Positions 53,686 through 62,773 of a stretch of 64,000 nucleotides of DNA are shown here, in pieces. The DNA is from Gammaproteobacteria bacterium (GTDB lineage Bacteria > Pseudomonadota > Gammaproteobacteria > HK1). A program made the translations under genes and the position numbers. Within the stretch, counting starts at the first letter, position 1. Each line of letters begins with the position of its first letter. The DNA lies in the NCBI GenBank assembly GCA_021773635.1, contig JAJFJV010000017.1:1-64000 (forward strand), read 5' to 3'. The notes under the pieces were generated by a model that was given only the letters and a program-made list of their open reading frames with translations, was not told the origin of the DNA and made no database searches.

Positions 53686-56493
53686 TTGAATGTCAGTAAT
53701 TTTTTCCACGGTGGCGTACTCGGCTTGCTGATCACGCTATCGGCATCCGGCCCGGCTCAGGCAGGTCCGGCAGATGCACCCAAATTTTTTGAGGACGCGC
53801 AGGCGCGCTACAGCGCGGGTGATTACAAGGCGGCAATCATTCAGCTGAAAAATGCCCTGCAGAACGACCCCAAACACCTTTCTTCCCATATCCTCATAGG
53901 AGTCATCCGGGTCGAAAAGGGGGATGGTGCCGGGGCCGAAAACGCCTTGCGTATGGCCCAGCGTCTCGGGGCCGACCGCAAGCTCACAACCGTGCCCATG
54001 GCACGCGCCCTGCTGTTACAGGGGCAGTACAAGAAACTGCTCAAGGAACTGGAAGCCGAGGGCTTTCCACCAAAGATCCAGGCCGCACTGCTGGTGGAAC
54101 GCGGGCAGGCCCACCTGGAGCTGCTGAATATCGACGCGGCCTACAGGGCTTTTAGCCGGGCAGCCGAAAATGATGCCGGCTCGGCCCGGGCCGTCGCGGG
54201 CAAGGCCACGGTACTGATACGCAAGGGCAAGCTGAGCGATGCCGGACGACTGGCCGATCACGCTGTGGCGCTGGCTCCGGATGATGCCGTGGCGTGGAAC
54301 GTCAAGGCCTCTATTCCACATTTGCAGGGGAACCTGCAGGACGCAGTCCGCCTGTACAGCAAGGCCATCGAATTGAACGAATTACAGCTCGATGCCCGGC
54401 TAGCACGTATCGGCCTGCACCTGGACCTGAAGCAATTCGAGGCAGCATCCGGGGACCTGGATTTTCTGCAACAGGAATTTCCGCTGGAACCCCGAGCCGC
54501 CTATTTGCGCTCGGTGCTGCTCAATCGCACCGGGGATACCGATGGCGCCCACAAGGCCTTGTCAGAGGCCATCGCCATCGTGGAAAGTCTGCTCCCACAG
54601 TATGTATTCAGCCGGGCACCCATCCTGCTGGTGGCGGGACTGGCAAACTATGGTGGCGGCCATTTTGAAAAATCCCGCGTTTATCTGACGCGCTATATCG
54701 AGAAATTTCCCGGGCAACCAGGACCGCGGAAATTGCTGGGCGCCATCCTGATGAAGGACGGCGCTTATCGGCAGGCTATTTCGGTGATGGAAGCGGCGCT
54801 CAAGTACGCGCCCAGAGATCATCGATTACTGACCCAGCTCGGTACCGCTCACATGCGTGCCGGACACCACGATGTCGCCAGCACGCTGCTGGAACGAGCG
54901 GTAAAATTGAGCGGCGGGGCCAGCGATGTGCGCGCACAACTTGCCTACAGCCGACTGGCAAGTGGTGATCATTCAAGTGCTGTCGAGGAGTTGAATGCGG
55001 TTCTGGCCCAGAATCCAGATGCACTTCAGGCCGGTATCACCCTCATCATCACCCATCTCAAACAACGGGATTACGCGCCGGCAGTGAAGATAGCCAGCGG
55101 ACTTTCCCGCCGCAATCCGAAAGACACCACCCTGTTAAACCTGCTGGCCACCGCGTATATCGGTGTCCGGGACTATGGCCAGGCCCGCCTGCATTTCGAG
55201 CGCGCCATCGCTCTCGATGAGAATTTTCTCACTGCCCAAATTAATCTGGGAAAGGTTGATCGTCTGGAGGGCAAACTGGACCAGGCGCTGGATCATTTCC
55301 AGCAATTGCTCAATGCGCACCCCGATAGCACCCAGCTGTTGATCGAACTGGCCCGGGTACAACAAGCCCGTGGCCAGCAGGGGCTGGCGATACTGGCACT
55401 GGAAAAGGCGCGCGCACACGATACCCGGGCCATCCCGCCCCGACTGGCGCTGGCCGAGATTTTTATCCGCGAAAAACGTAATAAGCGGGCTCTGCAGATG
55501 GCCCTCGAAGCGGAGGCCATCGACTCCCAAAACCTGAAAGTCCTGGGTACCGTCGGACGCGCCCACCTGGAAAACAAGCGCCCCGACCTTGCCCGGGTCA
55601 TGTATGGCCGGATGGCCAAGATCGCCCGGTTCGACGCGCCAGAACTCTACAAGATCGCCAATCTGCAACTTGATGCCGATGACACACCGGGTGCCATATG
55701 GTCGCTACGCAAAGCGATTCAAGGGGACCCGGTGCACGTTGCCGCCCGGGCGGGCCTGAGTGAATTGCTATTGGCAGATGGCAAAGATGTCGGCGCGGAA
55801 GAGCAGGCCCGGGCACTGCTGGAGCGTTTTCCCAGACGGGCCATTGGCGAGATCTTGCTGGGAGATGTCTTGCGCTACCGGAAGGCGTACCCGGCAGCGC
55901 TAGGACATTATCAAAATGCCCTGCAACGGGAACCCGCCTCCAAAGTCGCCATTCGTGTTTTCCAGACCTGGCAGCTGCAGGGTGATCTGCCCGGAGCAAT
56001 GAGCTTCCTGGCTGACTGGGTCGGGAAACATCCCAATGATCGGCTGTCGCGCCAGGCCCTGGCGGAGGCGTACCTGCGTCAGGGCGATCTGCCTAAGGCC
56101 CGCAGCCACTATGAAAACATCCTGCGCCAGCATCCGGCCTCACCCGCGGTACTGAACAACCTCGCAAATATTCACATCAGGACCGGCGACCCGAAAGCGC
56201 TGACCGTGGCGACACAAGCCTATAATCTGGCGCCCGAGAGTCCGACGGCCAGCGATACCCTCGGCTGGGTACTGGTCAGGCAAGGCCAACCAGAAGAGGG
56301 ACTAAAGTATCTGCGCGATGCCCATTCGCGCTTGTCAGACAGCCCCGAGATTGCCTACCACATCGCCGTTTCCCTGAATCAGCTTGGGCGCAAGGCCGAG
56401 GCCATCAAGCTGCTTGACGAGGCACTTGCATCGGGACGAACCTTTGAGGGCGCCAGGGAAGCCCGCGCCCTGAGACAGCGTCTGGCCCGCTGA
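53686..56493 (+). CDS. PEP-CTERM system TPR-repeat protein (PrsT-like), copy 2
   Basis: 935 residues, TTG start with AGGAG upstream. The signal peptide ends near GPAQAGP. The mature start PKFFEDAQARYSAGDYKAAI and IQLKNALQNDPKHLSSHILI follow the PEP-CTERM TPR family closely. The rest is tandem TPR pairs (GAYRQAISVMEAALKYAPRD; GKLDQALDHFQQLLNAHPDS; GDLPKARSHYENILRQHPAS). It is a paralogue of the gene at 48921 with identical length, both near PEP-CTERM genes. It shares an intergenic region with PEP-CTERM gene 3 and is followed by gene 4. Presumed periplasmic scaffold for export or assembly; no enzymatic motif. Confidence 0.9.
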   Translation: MNVSNFFHGGVLGLLITLSASGPAQAGPADAPKFFEDAQARYSAGDYKAAIIQLKNALQNDPKHLSSHILIGVIRVEKGDGAGAENALRMAQRLGADRKLTTVPMARALLLQGQYKKLLKELEAEGFPPKIQAALLVERGQAHLELLNIDAAYRAFSRAAENDAGSARAVAGKATVLIRKGKLSDAGRLADHAVALAPDDAVAWNVKASIPHLQGNLQDAVRLYSKAIELNELQLDARLARIGLHLDLKQFEAASGDLDFLQQEFPLEPRAAYLRSVLLNRTGDTDGAHKALSEAIAIVESLLPQYVFSRAPILLVAGLANYGGGHFEKSRVYLTRYIEKFPGQPGPRKLLGAILMKDGAYRQAISVMEAALKYAPRDHRLLTQLGTAHMRAGHHDVASTLLERAVKLSGGASDVRAQLAYSRLASGDHSSAVEELNAVLAQNPDALQAGITLIITHLKQRDYAPAVKIASGLSRRNPKDTTLLNLLATAYIGVRDYGQARLHFERAIALDENFLTAQINLGKVDRLEGKLDQALDHFQQLLNAHPDSTQLLIELARVQQARGQQGLAILALEKARAHDTRAIPPRLALAEIFIREKRNKRALQMALEAEAIDSQNLKVLGTVGRAHLENKRPDLARVMYGRMAKIARFDAPELYKIANLQLDADDTPGAIWSLRKAIQGDPVHVAARAGLSELLLADGKDVGAEEQARALLERFPRRAIGEILLGDVLRYRKAYPAALGHYQNALQREPASKVAIRVFQTWQLQGDLPGAMSFLADWVGKHPNDRLSRQALAEAYLRQGDLPKARSHYENILRQHPASPAVLNNLANIHIRTGDPKALTVATQAYNLAPESPTASDTLGWVLVRQGQPEEGLKYLRDAHSRLSDSPEIAYHIAVSLNQLGRKAEAIKLLDEALASGRTFEGAREARALRQRLAR

Positions 56494-56523
56494 TGTCTGG
56501 AAGCACGCGTGCCAGCTAATACC

Positions 56524-56540
56524 TGTCAGCTTTATTTACA
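56524..56540 (+). promoter_or_regulatory. PEP-CTERM regulon motif for gene 4
   Basis: TGTCAGCTTTATTTACA, a perfect match to the consensus, centred about 83 bp before the -24 element. The place where a distal copy would lie is inside the TPR coding region and shows none. Confidence 0.72.
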
Positions 56541-56613
56541 CTTCAGCTGGAAATGCTTCCCCACCATTTCACGCTCACCCCTATCAGGCTGAACCATAAG
56601 ACTATTTACATAT

Positions 56614-56629
56614 TGGCACGGGGATTGCT
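56614..56629 (+). promoter_or_regulatory. Sigma-54 promoter of PEP-CTERM gene 4
   Basis: TGGCACGGGGATTGCT is a near-perfect -24/-12 element, 48 bp before the ATG at 56677. Confidence 0.9.
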
Positions 56630-56676
56630 TTACCCTAACCGAGAAGCAACAGTCATCGACAAAAGGCAATGAGCAC

Positions 56677-57513
56677 ATGAAGCAGCCCAACAAGAAGAAC
56701 ATCAGGAGCTACGGCCTCGCACTTTCGCTGGGTATAGGCGCGATGCTTGCGAGTTCGGGCGCCAACGCAGCCATCGAGTGGAATTTTTCCTCGGGAGCCA
56801 ATGCCGGCCTTTCATCGGGTAGCACAGTCTCCAGTTCCTACGACTTTATTGGTAACGCCACCGGCTCAGATCCCAGCGGCGTGACCGCCAACGTGACCGG
56901 CTGGGCGGATGACGGCAGTGCCGGAGATGTCGGCAACCGATTAATACAGCACACCGTGAAGACCTGGTCAGGGCTTGGGGTGGACCGCCCGGGCGAGAGC
57001 AGCCCGCAGCACGGGGTAGACAATAGCGGGCCCGATGAATTCATCCTCTTCAACTTCAGTCAGGCCATTACCCTGGATCAGGTATCCCTCGGCTGGTGGT
57101 ACAGTGATTCGGATATCACGGTACTCTCTTATGGTGGTGCGGGAGCCCCTGACCTTACGCAAAACACCTATTCAGACAATGACTTGGCTGGTGGTAGCAC
57201 TACGGGTGTCACCAACGACGGCTGGGATTTTGTGGGTCATTATTCCAACCTGAACATGAGTGCAACAGTCAACACGGGTAGCCAGAGTGGCGGCGAAATC
57301 TTCACCTCCAGCTACTGGCTCGTGGGTGCCTACAATTCCAAGATCTCCGATAACGGCTGGTCTGATACCAACGACTTCATCAAGCTCAAAAAGCTGGTCG
57401 GACATACCCCCGATGATCCACCTCCCCCCGGCGTACCCGAGCCTGGGGTGCTGTTGCTGTTCGGAACGGGCCTTATAGGCATGCGTCTTCGCCGCCGTCG
57501 TCAGGCTGCCTGA
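56677..57513 (+). CDS. PEP-CTERM sorting domain protein 4
   Basis: 278 residues with a signal peptide ending in ANAA. The body is Gly/Ser/Asn-rich and beta-rich (SSGANAGLSSGSTVSSSYDF; FNFSQAITLDQVSLGWWYSDSD in outline), similar to PEP-CTERM proteins with a lectin-like appearance but no defined family. The C-terminus is VPEPGVLLLFGTGLIGM then RLRRRRQAA. It is the only one of the four with Gly-Val directly after PEP in place of Ala/Thr-Thr. A near-perfect sigma-54 promoter and one regulon motif lie upstream. Confidence 0.92.
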   Translation: MKQPNKKNIRSYGLALSLGIGAMLASSGANAAIEWNFSSGANAGLSSGSTVSSSYDFIGNATGSDPSGVTANVTGWADDGSAGDVGNRLIQHTVKTWSGLGVDRPGESSPQHGVDNSGPDEFILFNFSQAITLDQVSLGWWYSDSDITVLSYGGAGAPDLTQNTYSDNDLAGGSTTGVTNDGWDFVGHYSNLNMSATVNTGSQSGGEIFTSSYWLVGAYNSKISDNGWSDTNDFIKLKKLVGHTPDDPPPPGVPEPGVLLLFGTGLIGMRLRRRRQAA

Positions 57514-57533
57514 CGACAGACGACAATCCTCTG

Positions 57534-57576
57534 GCAGAACCGGTTTCTCGCTACTCGTGACGATGACCGGTTCTGC
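57534..57576 (+). terminator. Hairpin after PEP-CTERM gene 4
   Basis: GCAGAACCGGT and ACCGGTTCTGC pair perfectly (11 bp, 21-nt loop), 20 bp after the stop; TGTTT follows. A weak terminator. Confidence 0.55.
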
Positions 57577-57694
57577 TGTTTAGCGCCAGGCGAAACCTCC
57601 CGCCCGACAACCCCGCGTCACCACTGTTTCCCGTTACAACGCTCCATCCCTGCCTGCCCTCTAAGCGATACCCTGATTCATCGCACGGGGATAT

Positions 57695-57711
57695 TGTAAG
57701 AAAAACTGACG
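57695..57711 (-). promoter_or_regulatory. Unassigned PEP-CTERM regulon motif, inner copy
   Basis: Minus-strand CGTCAGTTTTTCTTACA matches the consensus at all but two positions. It lies in the 427-bp gene-free stretch 57514-57940 and points toward no minus-strand gene. Confidence 0.5.
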
Positions 57712-57827
57712 GTTTCCCGTCCTGTTCTTGTGACTCAGTTCTCGTTCTCTTGCCCAGAAAAAACCCGCCAGAATTACTTGTTCATACACTTCAAACAGTT
57801 ACCCCTTGAAACGCGCGCTTTCCAAAA

Positions 57828-57844
57828 CGTAAATAATTCTGACA
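57828..57844 (-). promoter_or_regulatory. Unassigned PEP-CTERM regulon motif, outer copy
   Basis: Minus-strand TGTCAGAATTATTTACG differs by one base from the perfect site at 37278. It is 133 bp from the inner copy, the same distance seen at PEP-CTERM promoters. No -24/-12 element with correct spacing is found nearby. Confidence 0.55.
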
Positions 57845-57940
57845 AAAGGCGTACTTCCCCATCATTTCCGGGAAATTGGCTCATCATCACTGGAAATAGA
57901 ATGTCGAGGGGCCCTGAATGCGCTAAATACCTGGTTCCCT

Positions 57941-59161
57941 TTATTCTGGAACCGCCACCTGCAAGCGATCACTGTAGCGCCCGTAGAACCATTTCATGAC
58001 AAAGGGTGGAAACAAGGTCGTGAGTGCGATGACAATTATCATCCCCGCGTAGATCTCATTATTGAATATGCCACCCACCCTTCCTAACTCGGCGAAAATG
58101 AGACCGACTTCGCCACGGGGTATCATGGCCATACCGATCACCCAGCGTGCCGGCCAGGATTCCTTGATAAAAAACGCCCCCATGAGCTTGCCGACGATAG
58201 CGGCTGCCAGCAGGATCAATGAAAATTCCCAGATGAAAGATGATCCCCAATCGATCTCGTGCAAGCTGAGGGAAAGTCCCACAAAGACGAAAAATATCGG
58301 CGTGAATAATTGGACGATGGGCTTCATCTGATCATCGATACGGTGCGCGAAATTCTCATCGGCGTGCAGTGCGATGCCCAAAGGCAGAAAGAAGCGTCTT
58401 GAGAGAGCCAGCCCCGCGGCAAAGCCACCAAGCAACTCTGGCGCCCCCAGGGCCTGGGCCAGCCAGGCGAAAAACAACACCAGCGATACGATGGTGGTTG
58501 GGAGCAAACCGGGGATCTCACTGACCTCATCGAAGTGCTTGATGATCAATGAAATCAACTTGGCGGCCACCGGAGCCAGGATGAAAAATGCACCCACGAA
58601 CACCAGCACTTTACCCGCATTGACCAAACTCACCCCGCCACCAATGGAGAACTCATAGAGCAGCGCTAACAGCACCACGCCCAGCACGTCGTCCAGCACG
58701 GCCGCCCCCAGCACTATCCCTCCCTCGGGCGATTGCTGACGCTTGAGGTCAACCAGTACGCGTACCGTAATGCCAATGCTGGTGGCCGTGAGCGTGCCAC
58801 CGATAAAAAGCGACACCAGCAGCGACAGGCCGAACACCCAGTAGCCCAGCGAGAAACCCAGCACCAGTGGCAGCACAAAGCCGGTTATGGCAACCACCAG
58901 GGACTTACCCCCGGTATGTACCAGGCGCTTGATATCAGTCCCCAAACCGACCTCAAACAACAGCAGGATAATGCCAATCTCCGCCATCAGCTTAATGGCC
59001 TCGACCGGTTCAATCCAGCCCAGCAGACTCGGCCCCAACACCACACCGGCGAACAGCTCGCCAATCACTGAAGGTGCCCGCAAGCGCGTCGCCAGCTCCG
59101 CGAATACCCGTGCTGTCAGGAGAATGAGCAGCAGATAAAGGAAGAAGTCATGCGTTTCCAT
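57941..59161 (-). CDS. CPA2-family cation:proton antiporter (KefB/GerN-like)
   Basis: 406 residues from the ATG at 59161 (the TTG one codon earlier is the only other choice). Twelve to thirteen membrane helices. Family features are APSVIGELFAGVVLGPSLLG, GIILLLFEVGLGTDIK, LGAAVLDDVLGVVLLALLYE with the ion-binding Asp pair, and MIPRGEVGLIFAELG. No C-terminal TrkA-N nucleotide-binding domain, so it is the short sodium or potassium/proton antiporter type. It lies beside the multisubunit antiporter operon, suggesting a shared role in pH or sodium balance. Confidence 0.92.
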   Translation of the reverse strand: METHDFFLYLLLILLTARVFAELATRLRAPSVIGELFAGVVLGPSLLGWIEPVEAIKLMAEIGIILLLFEVGLGTDIKRLVHTGGKSLVVAITGFVLPLVLGFSLGYWVFGLSLLVSLFIGGTLTATSIGITVRVLVDLKRQQSPEGGIVLGAAVLDDVLGVVLLALLYEFSIGGGVSLVNAGKVLVFVGAFFILAPVAAKLISLIIKHFDEVSEIPGLLPTTIVSLVLFFAWLAQALGAPELLGGFAAGLALSRRFFLPLGIALHADENFAHRIDDQMKPIVQLFTPIFFVFVGLSLSLHEIDWGSSFIWEFSLILLAAAIVGKLMGAFFIKESWPARWVIGMAMIPRGEVGLIFAELGRVGGIFNNEIYAGMIIVIALTTLFPPFVMKWFYGRYSDRLQVAVPE

Positions 59162-59383
59162 CAAATATTCACCCGGGTGTCATCCTTATGCAGGAGAAAG
59201 GCAAAGAGGAAAGATAATACCGTGCTTTACTTCGTTTCCCATTGCTAACAGGAGAAAACTGGCTCACGGTGGGTGCAGGCAAGCCGGTGCTTCAGCTTGT
59301 CCAGGCGCGGCACGACCGTCGAGGCGTTGGGGAAAGAAGCCCTGGCCGCTCTTTTGGCGTAAAGCGCAGGCCGGGTGAATCGA
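59162..59383. other. Gap between antiporter operon end and CPA2 gene
   Basis: 222 bp with two AGGAGAA purine stretches (on the plus strand) but no gene, terminator-quality hairpin or known motif. The CPA2 gene promoter is presumably here. Confidence 0.3.
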
Positions 59384-61075
59384 TTAGCGGGTACTGAAAT
59401 AGAAAACCAGTGTACCGGTCAGCAATAACAAAACGACGACCACCATGGAACCGGTCGCCCAGGCTCGGCCAGCGATTCCTTGCGGGCCACACCAGACGCG
59501 CAGGCCCTGGATCAGGCTCGACAGTCCCCCCACCACCCCACGTCGCAGCGCCGCATCGACAGGCATACCCACGCGATAACAGAACGTGGTCAGCGCGGGC
59601 GCCAGGCGGCGGTAGAACCAGTCGAGATCGAGGCTGATGGTGAGGGTACGTTTCATCAGGGGCAGCATCACGAAAAAGGCGAGACCCGAGAACAACAGCA
59701 ACTGCAACTGCGTCACCACGTGACTCCCGGTGTAGGGGACGTAGTCCACCGCATGGGGCAGAATGGCGTAGAGCGAAGCCGGATAAACCCCCAGAAAAAT
59801 ACACAGGGCAGCGAAGAGGCCCATGGCAAGACGCATGTTTACGGGTGCTTCCGGTGGCCGCAGGCCGGAGTCCTGCGGGACTCAGACCAACCCCGGGACG
59901 TTGGTGCCCGCGGGCAGGAACACGCCCGCCGAGGCCGCCTGCAGCGCCAGCCAGATAAGGAGCATATGCTCGTCCGCCGCCGCCTGGTTGATCATCGACT
60001 TGCTGGTAAAACCGGAGGTGAGCGGAAAGGCCGAGATCGCCAACGCGCCGACGATGCCGCATGCCGCGGTAAAGGGCATGGTCTGAAACAGTCCGCCCAG
60101 AGCATTACATTTACGTTCGCCGGTACGGTACAGCACCGCCCCCGCGGACATCAGCAACAGCGCCTTGTAGATGATGTGGGCGAAAGCATGGGCCGCGGTG
60201 CCGTTGAGAGCCAGTTCGGTACCGATGCCGATACCAGTCACCATGAAACCCACCTGGTTGATGATGCTGTAGGCAAGAATTCGCCGCATATCGTTCTCGA
60301 GCAGCGCATAGATGATGCCGTAGAAGATCATGAACAGCCCGATGAAGATCAGCACCTCGGTTCCGGGAAAACCGCGCATCAGTACGTAAACGGCCGTCTT
60401 GGTGGTAAAGGCCGAGAGGAACACCGTGCCGCTTGGCGAGGCCTCCGGGTAGGCGTCTCCCACCCAGGCCGAAAGCGGCGGCGCACCGGCGTTGAGCAGA
60501 AAGCCCGCCAGGATGAGCCAGGCGCCCGGGACCGAAGTATCGAAGGCAGCGAAAGTCACCGTTCCGGTAGCGCCCACGTAGGCAACGATACCCGCCATCA
60601 ACACCACTCCGCCGAAGAGGTGGATCAGCACGTAGCGCATGCTGGCACGATAGGCCGCGTCCCCACCCGCCGACCAGATCACCAGCGTGGAGCCCACCGC
60701 CATCAGCTCCCAGAAGGCGAACAGGGTGATGAGATCCCCGGCCATGGCGGCGCACACCGCCGAACCGGCATAGACATAGGCAGCGCACAGTTCCACCAGA
60801 CGCGCCTGGCGACAGGCGTAGAGCCCGCCCGCAAAACCCATGAGTGTAAAGATGGTGGCGAACAGGCGGCTCAGGCGGTCGGCGCGTAGTGGCTCCAGGG
60901 TGTAATCAAGAAACGGGACACTCAAGGCCACCCCATCCGGCACCTGCCAGACCAGATACAGGGCCACGAGGGGCAAGGCCAGTAGCAGCCCGGTACGGAC
61001 GACGCCGCGCACCCAGGGCAGCAGGAAGGCGCCCAGGATCATGACAAGGCCAGGTGGAAAGGCCTCAATCATCAT
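59384..61075 (-). pseudogene. MrpD-type antiporter subunit interrupted by in-frame TGA
   Basis: A single frame of 563 codons, the usual length of the long MrpD-like subunit, interrupted by one TGA at 59882-59884. Before the stop are 397 residues of proton-channel helices: FAFWELMAVGSTLVIWSAGG, NAGAPPLSAWVGDAYPEASP, LENDMRRILAYSIINQVGF, HAFAHIIYKALLLMSAGAV. After it, in the same frame, comes PQDSGLRPPEAPVNMRLAMG and the C-terminal membrane part to YFSTR. Relatives read roughly AGIKFPWFVFF-KDSGLRP at this point; here it is AGTNVPGLV-stop-VPQDSGLRP. Several neighbouring codons also differ, so this is either local decay or a sequence error. If real, only a truncated subunit, or two pieces from a restart at the ATG at 59836, could be made. 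Confidence 0.75.
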
Positions 61076-61307
61076 AATAGGTGTCCTTGCGCTTGATGAG
61101 GAAGCCCAGCAACTTGGCGAAGAGCACCATCAGGGCACAGGTTGTAAAGCCGTAAACCGCCGCGAAGCCGAACCAGTGCTCGAAGTCGTAATGCCCATGG
61201 ATATCGATCACCAGCTGAGCCAGCACAGTGAGCGCCAACACAGTACAGCCCCAGATCCACAACTTGGGATGGTTCTCCTCTCGATACAGCCAGTGTTTTT
61301 CAGACAT
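61065..61307 (-). CDS. Small two-helix membrane protein of the antiporter operon
   Basis: 80 residues from the ATG at 61307, with GGAGTCTGAAG before it; the longer frame to 61415 lies in the preceding gene. Two membrane helices: LWIWGCTVLALTVLAQLVI and FGFAAVYGFTTCALMVLFAKLLGFL. The loop IDIHGHYDFEHWFG has two His and several acids. It lies between two MrpD-like genes, overlapping both ends slightly. Such small subunits recur in these operons, but no function is known. Confidence 0.82.
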   Translation of the reverse strand: MSEKHWLYREENHPKLWIWGCTVLALTVLAQLVIDIHGHYDFEHWFGFAAVYGFTTCALMVLFAKLLGFLIKRKDTYYDD

Positions 61308-61309
61308 CT

Positions 61310-62773
61310 TCAGACTCCAACCAGACCTTTGGCGAGACCAAGCGGCAGAGCAGGCAGAAAAAACAGAACGATGGTGCCAGCAGCGGTCAGGGTGAGGGCC
61401 AGCACGACCGGCCACGGTGCCTCACCGTGCCCCGGATTGTCTTCACTCGCCCCCGGTTTGCGAAAGAAGGCCGCATAGACTACCGGCAGAAAATAGGCCG
61501 CGTTCAACAGGGTACTGGCGAAGATTACCGCCACCGCAAACATTTGCCCGGTACTAAAGGCTCCCTGCAGCATGTACCACTTGCTGACAAAGCCAACCGT
61601 CGGCGGCACCCCGATCATGGAGAGGCTGCCGATGGCGAAGGCACCCATGGTCCAGGGCATGCGCCAGCCGATACCGTTCAGCTCACTGACTTTCGTTTTA
61701 TGCGAAGCGGTGTAAATGGAACCAGCGGCAAAGAACAGGGTAATTTTGCCAAAGGCATGGGCAGCGATATGCAGCGCGGCCCCCACCACGGAGAGCGGCG
61801 CGAGGATTGCCGCCGCCATAGTGACGTAGGAAAGCTGGCTCACCGTCGAATAGGCCAGCCGGCGCTTCAGATTATCCTGGCGTAACGCCACCATCGAGGC
61901 GATCAGGATGGAAGCACCGGCTACGTAGAGCAACCAGTCGGTACTGGGCTCCGCTTTCATGAAGTCGATGCCAAAGATATAAACCACCACCTTGACCACG
62001 CTAAAGACCCCGGCCTTGACCACCGCGACCGCATGCAGCAGCGCACTCACCGGTGTGGGCGCAACCATCGCCGCCGGCAACCAGCGGTGAAATGGCAGCA
62101 GCGCCGCCTTGCCGATACCAAACATGTAAAGGGCCAGCAACACCCCCACCATGGGCCCGTGTACCGCACCAGCGAGAATTCCGCCGGCACGGAAATCAAG
62201 CGTCCCCGCTGCCCACCAGGTCCAGAGGACTGCAAGCAGCAAAAAGGCGATGGAGGTGGTGAGCAGAATTCCGAGATAGGTGCGTCCACCCGCCTTCGCG
62301 TCCTCGTTTCCCTTATGCACCACCAACGGATAGGTTGAGAGCGTCAGCGCTTCGTAGAACAAGAACAGGGTCAGCATATTGCCGGCAAAGGCAATTCCCA
62401 TGGTGCTCGCGAGGGCAATGGCAAAACAGATATAGAAGCGGGTTTGCTTCTGCTCCTGGTTACCGCGCATATAACCGATGGAGTAGATGGAGTTGATGAT
62501 CCACAGGAACGAGGCCACCAGCGCAAAGATCATGCCCAGCGGTTCCAGCAGGAAGGAGAGTTCCAGGCCCGGAAACAATTCGACGAGCAATTGCTCCGGC
62601 CGCTCCCCCGCCAGCACCCCCGGAGTCAGGGTGGCAACACAAAGAAACAGTAAAGCAGCGCCCGTCAGAGTCACAGCTTCGCGCACGTTGGGCCAGCGCC
62701 CTGTCAGGCTGATAAGCACTGCCGTCGCTGCAGGAATAGCCAGAGCCACAAGCATGGCAGTTGCCGCATTCAT
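61310..62773 (-). CDS. MrpD/NuoM-like proton-translocating antiporter subunit
   Basis: 487 residues, about 14 membrane helices. Typical sequence: INSIYSIGYMRGNQEQKQTR, FLFYEALTLSTYPLVVHKGN with the essential Glu, LPFHRWLPAAMVAPTPVSALLHAVAVVKAG with the essential Lys, and RRLAYSTVSQLSYVTMA. It resembles complex I NuoL/M and Mrp subunits A/D. With two similar subunits on either side it is part of a multisubunit cation/proton antiporter or a related energy-converting membrane module. Confidence 0.9.
   Translation of the reverse strand: MNAATAMLVALAIPAATAVLISLTGRWPNVREAVTLTGAALLFLCVATLTPGVLAGERPEQLLVELFPGLELSFLLEPLGMIFALVASFLWIINSIYSIGYMRGNQEQKQTRFYICFAIALASTMGIAFAGNMLTLFLFYEALTLSTYPLVVHKGNEDAKAGGRTYLGILLTTSIAFLLLAVLWTWWAAGTLDFRAGGILAGAVHGPMVGVLLALYMFGIGKAALLPFHRWLPAAMVAPTPVSALLHAVAVVKAGVFSVVKVVVYIFGIDFMKAEPSTDWLLYVAGASILIASMVALRQDNLKRRLAYSTVSQLSYVTMAAAILAPLSVVGAALHIAAHAFGKITLFFAAGSIYTASHKTKVSELNGIGWRMPWTMGAFAIGSLSMIGVPPTVGFVSKWYMLQGAFSTGQMFAVAVIFASTLLNAAYFLPVVYAAFFRKPGASEDNPGHGEAPWPVVLALTLTAAGTIVLFFLPALPLGLAKGLVGV

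Noticed and set aside
57730-57999. Plus-strand ORF of 89 codons after PEP-CTERM gene 4
   Set aside because: Overlaps the end of the antiporter gene on the other strand, has no ribosome site and no domain; considered because the orphan regulon motifs lie here.
59882-59884. Selenocysteine or reassigned TGA in the MrpD-like gene
   Set aside because: The family has no selenoprotein members known to me, relatives have aromatic residues here, no SECIS-like hairpin is obvious, and TGA is an ordinary stop elsewhere in the window (for example ncgA).
59480-60889. Plus-strand ORF of 469 codons opposite the MrpD-like gene, and minus-strand ORF 59292-60062 in another frame
   Set aside because: Both are rich in His/Arg/Gly/Gln with no membrane helices or known motif; the correct frame encodes a recognisable antiporter subunit.
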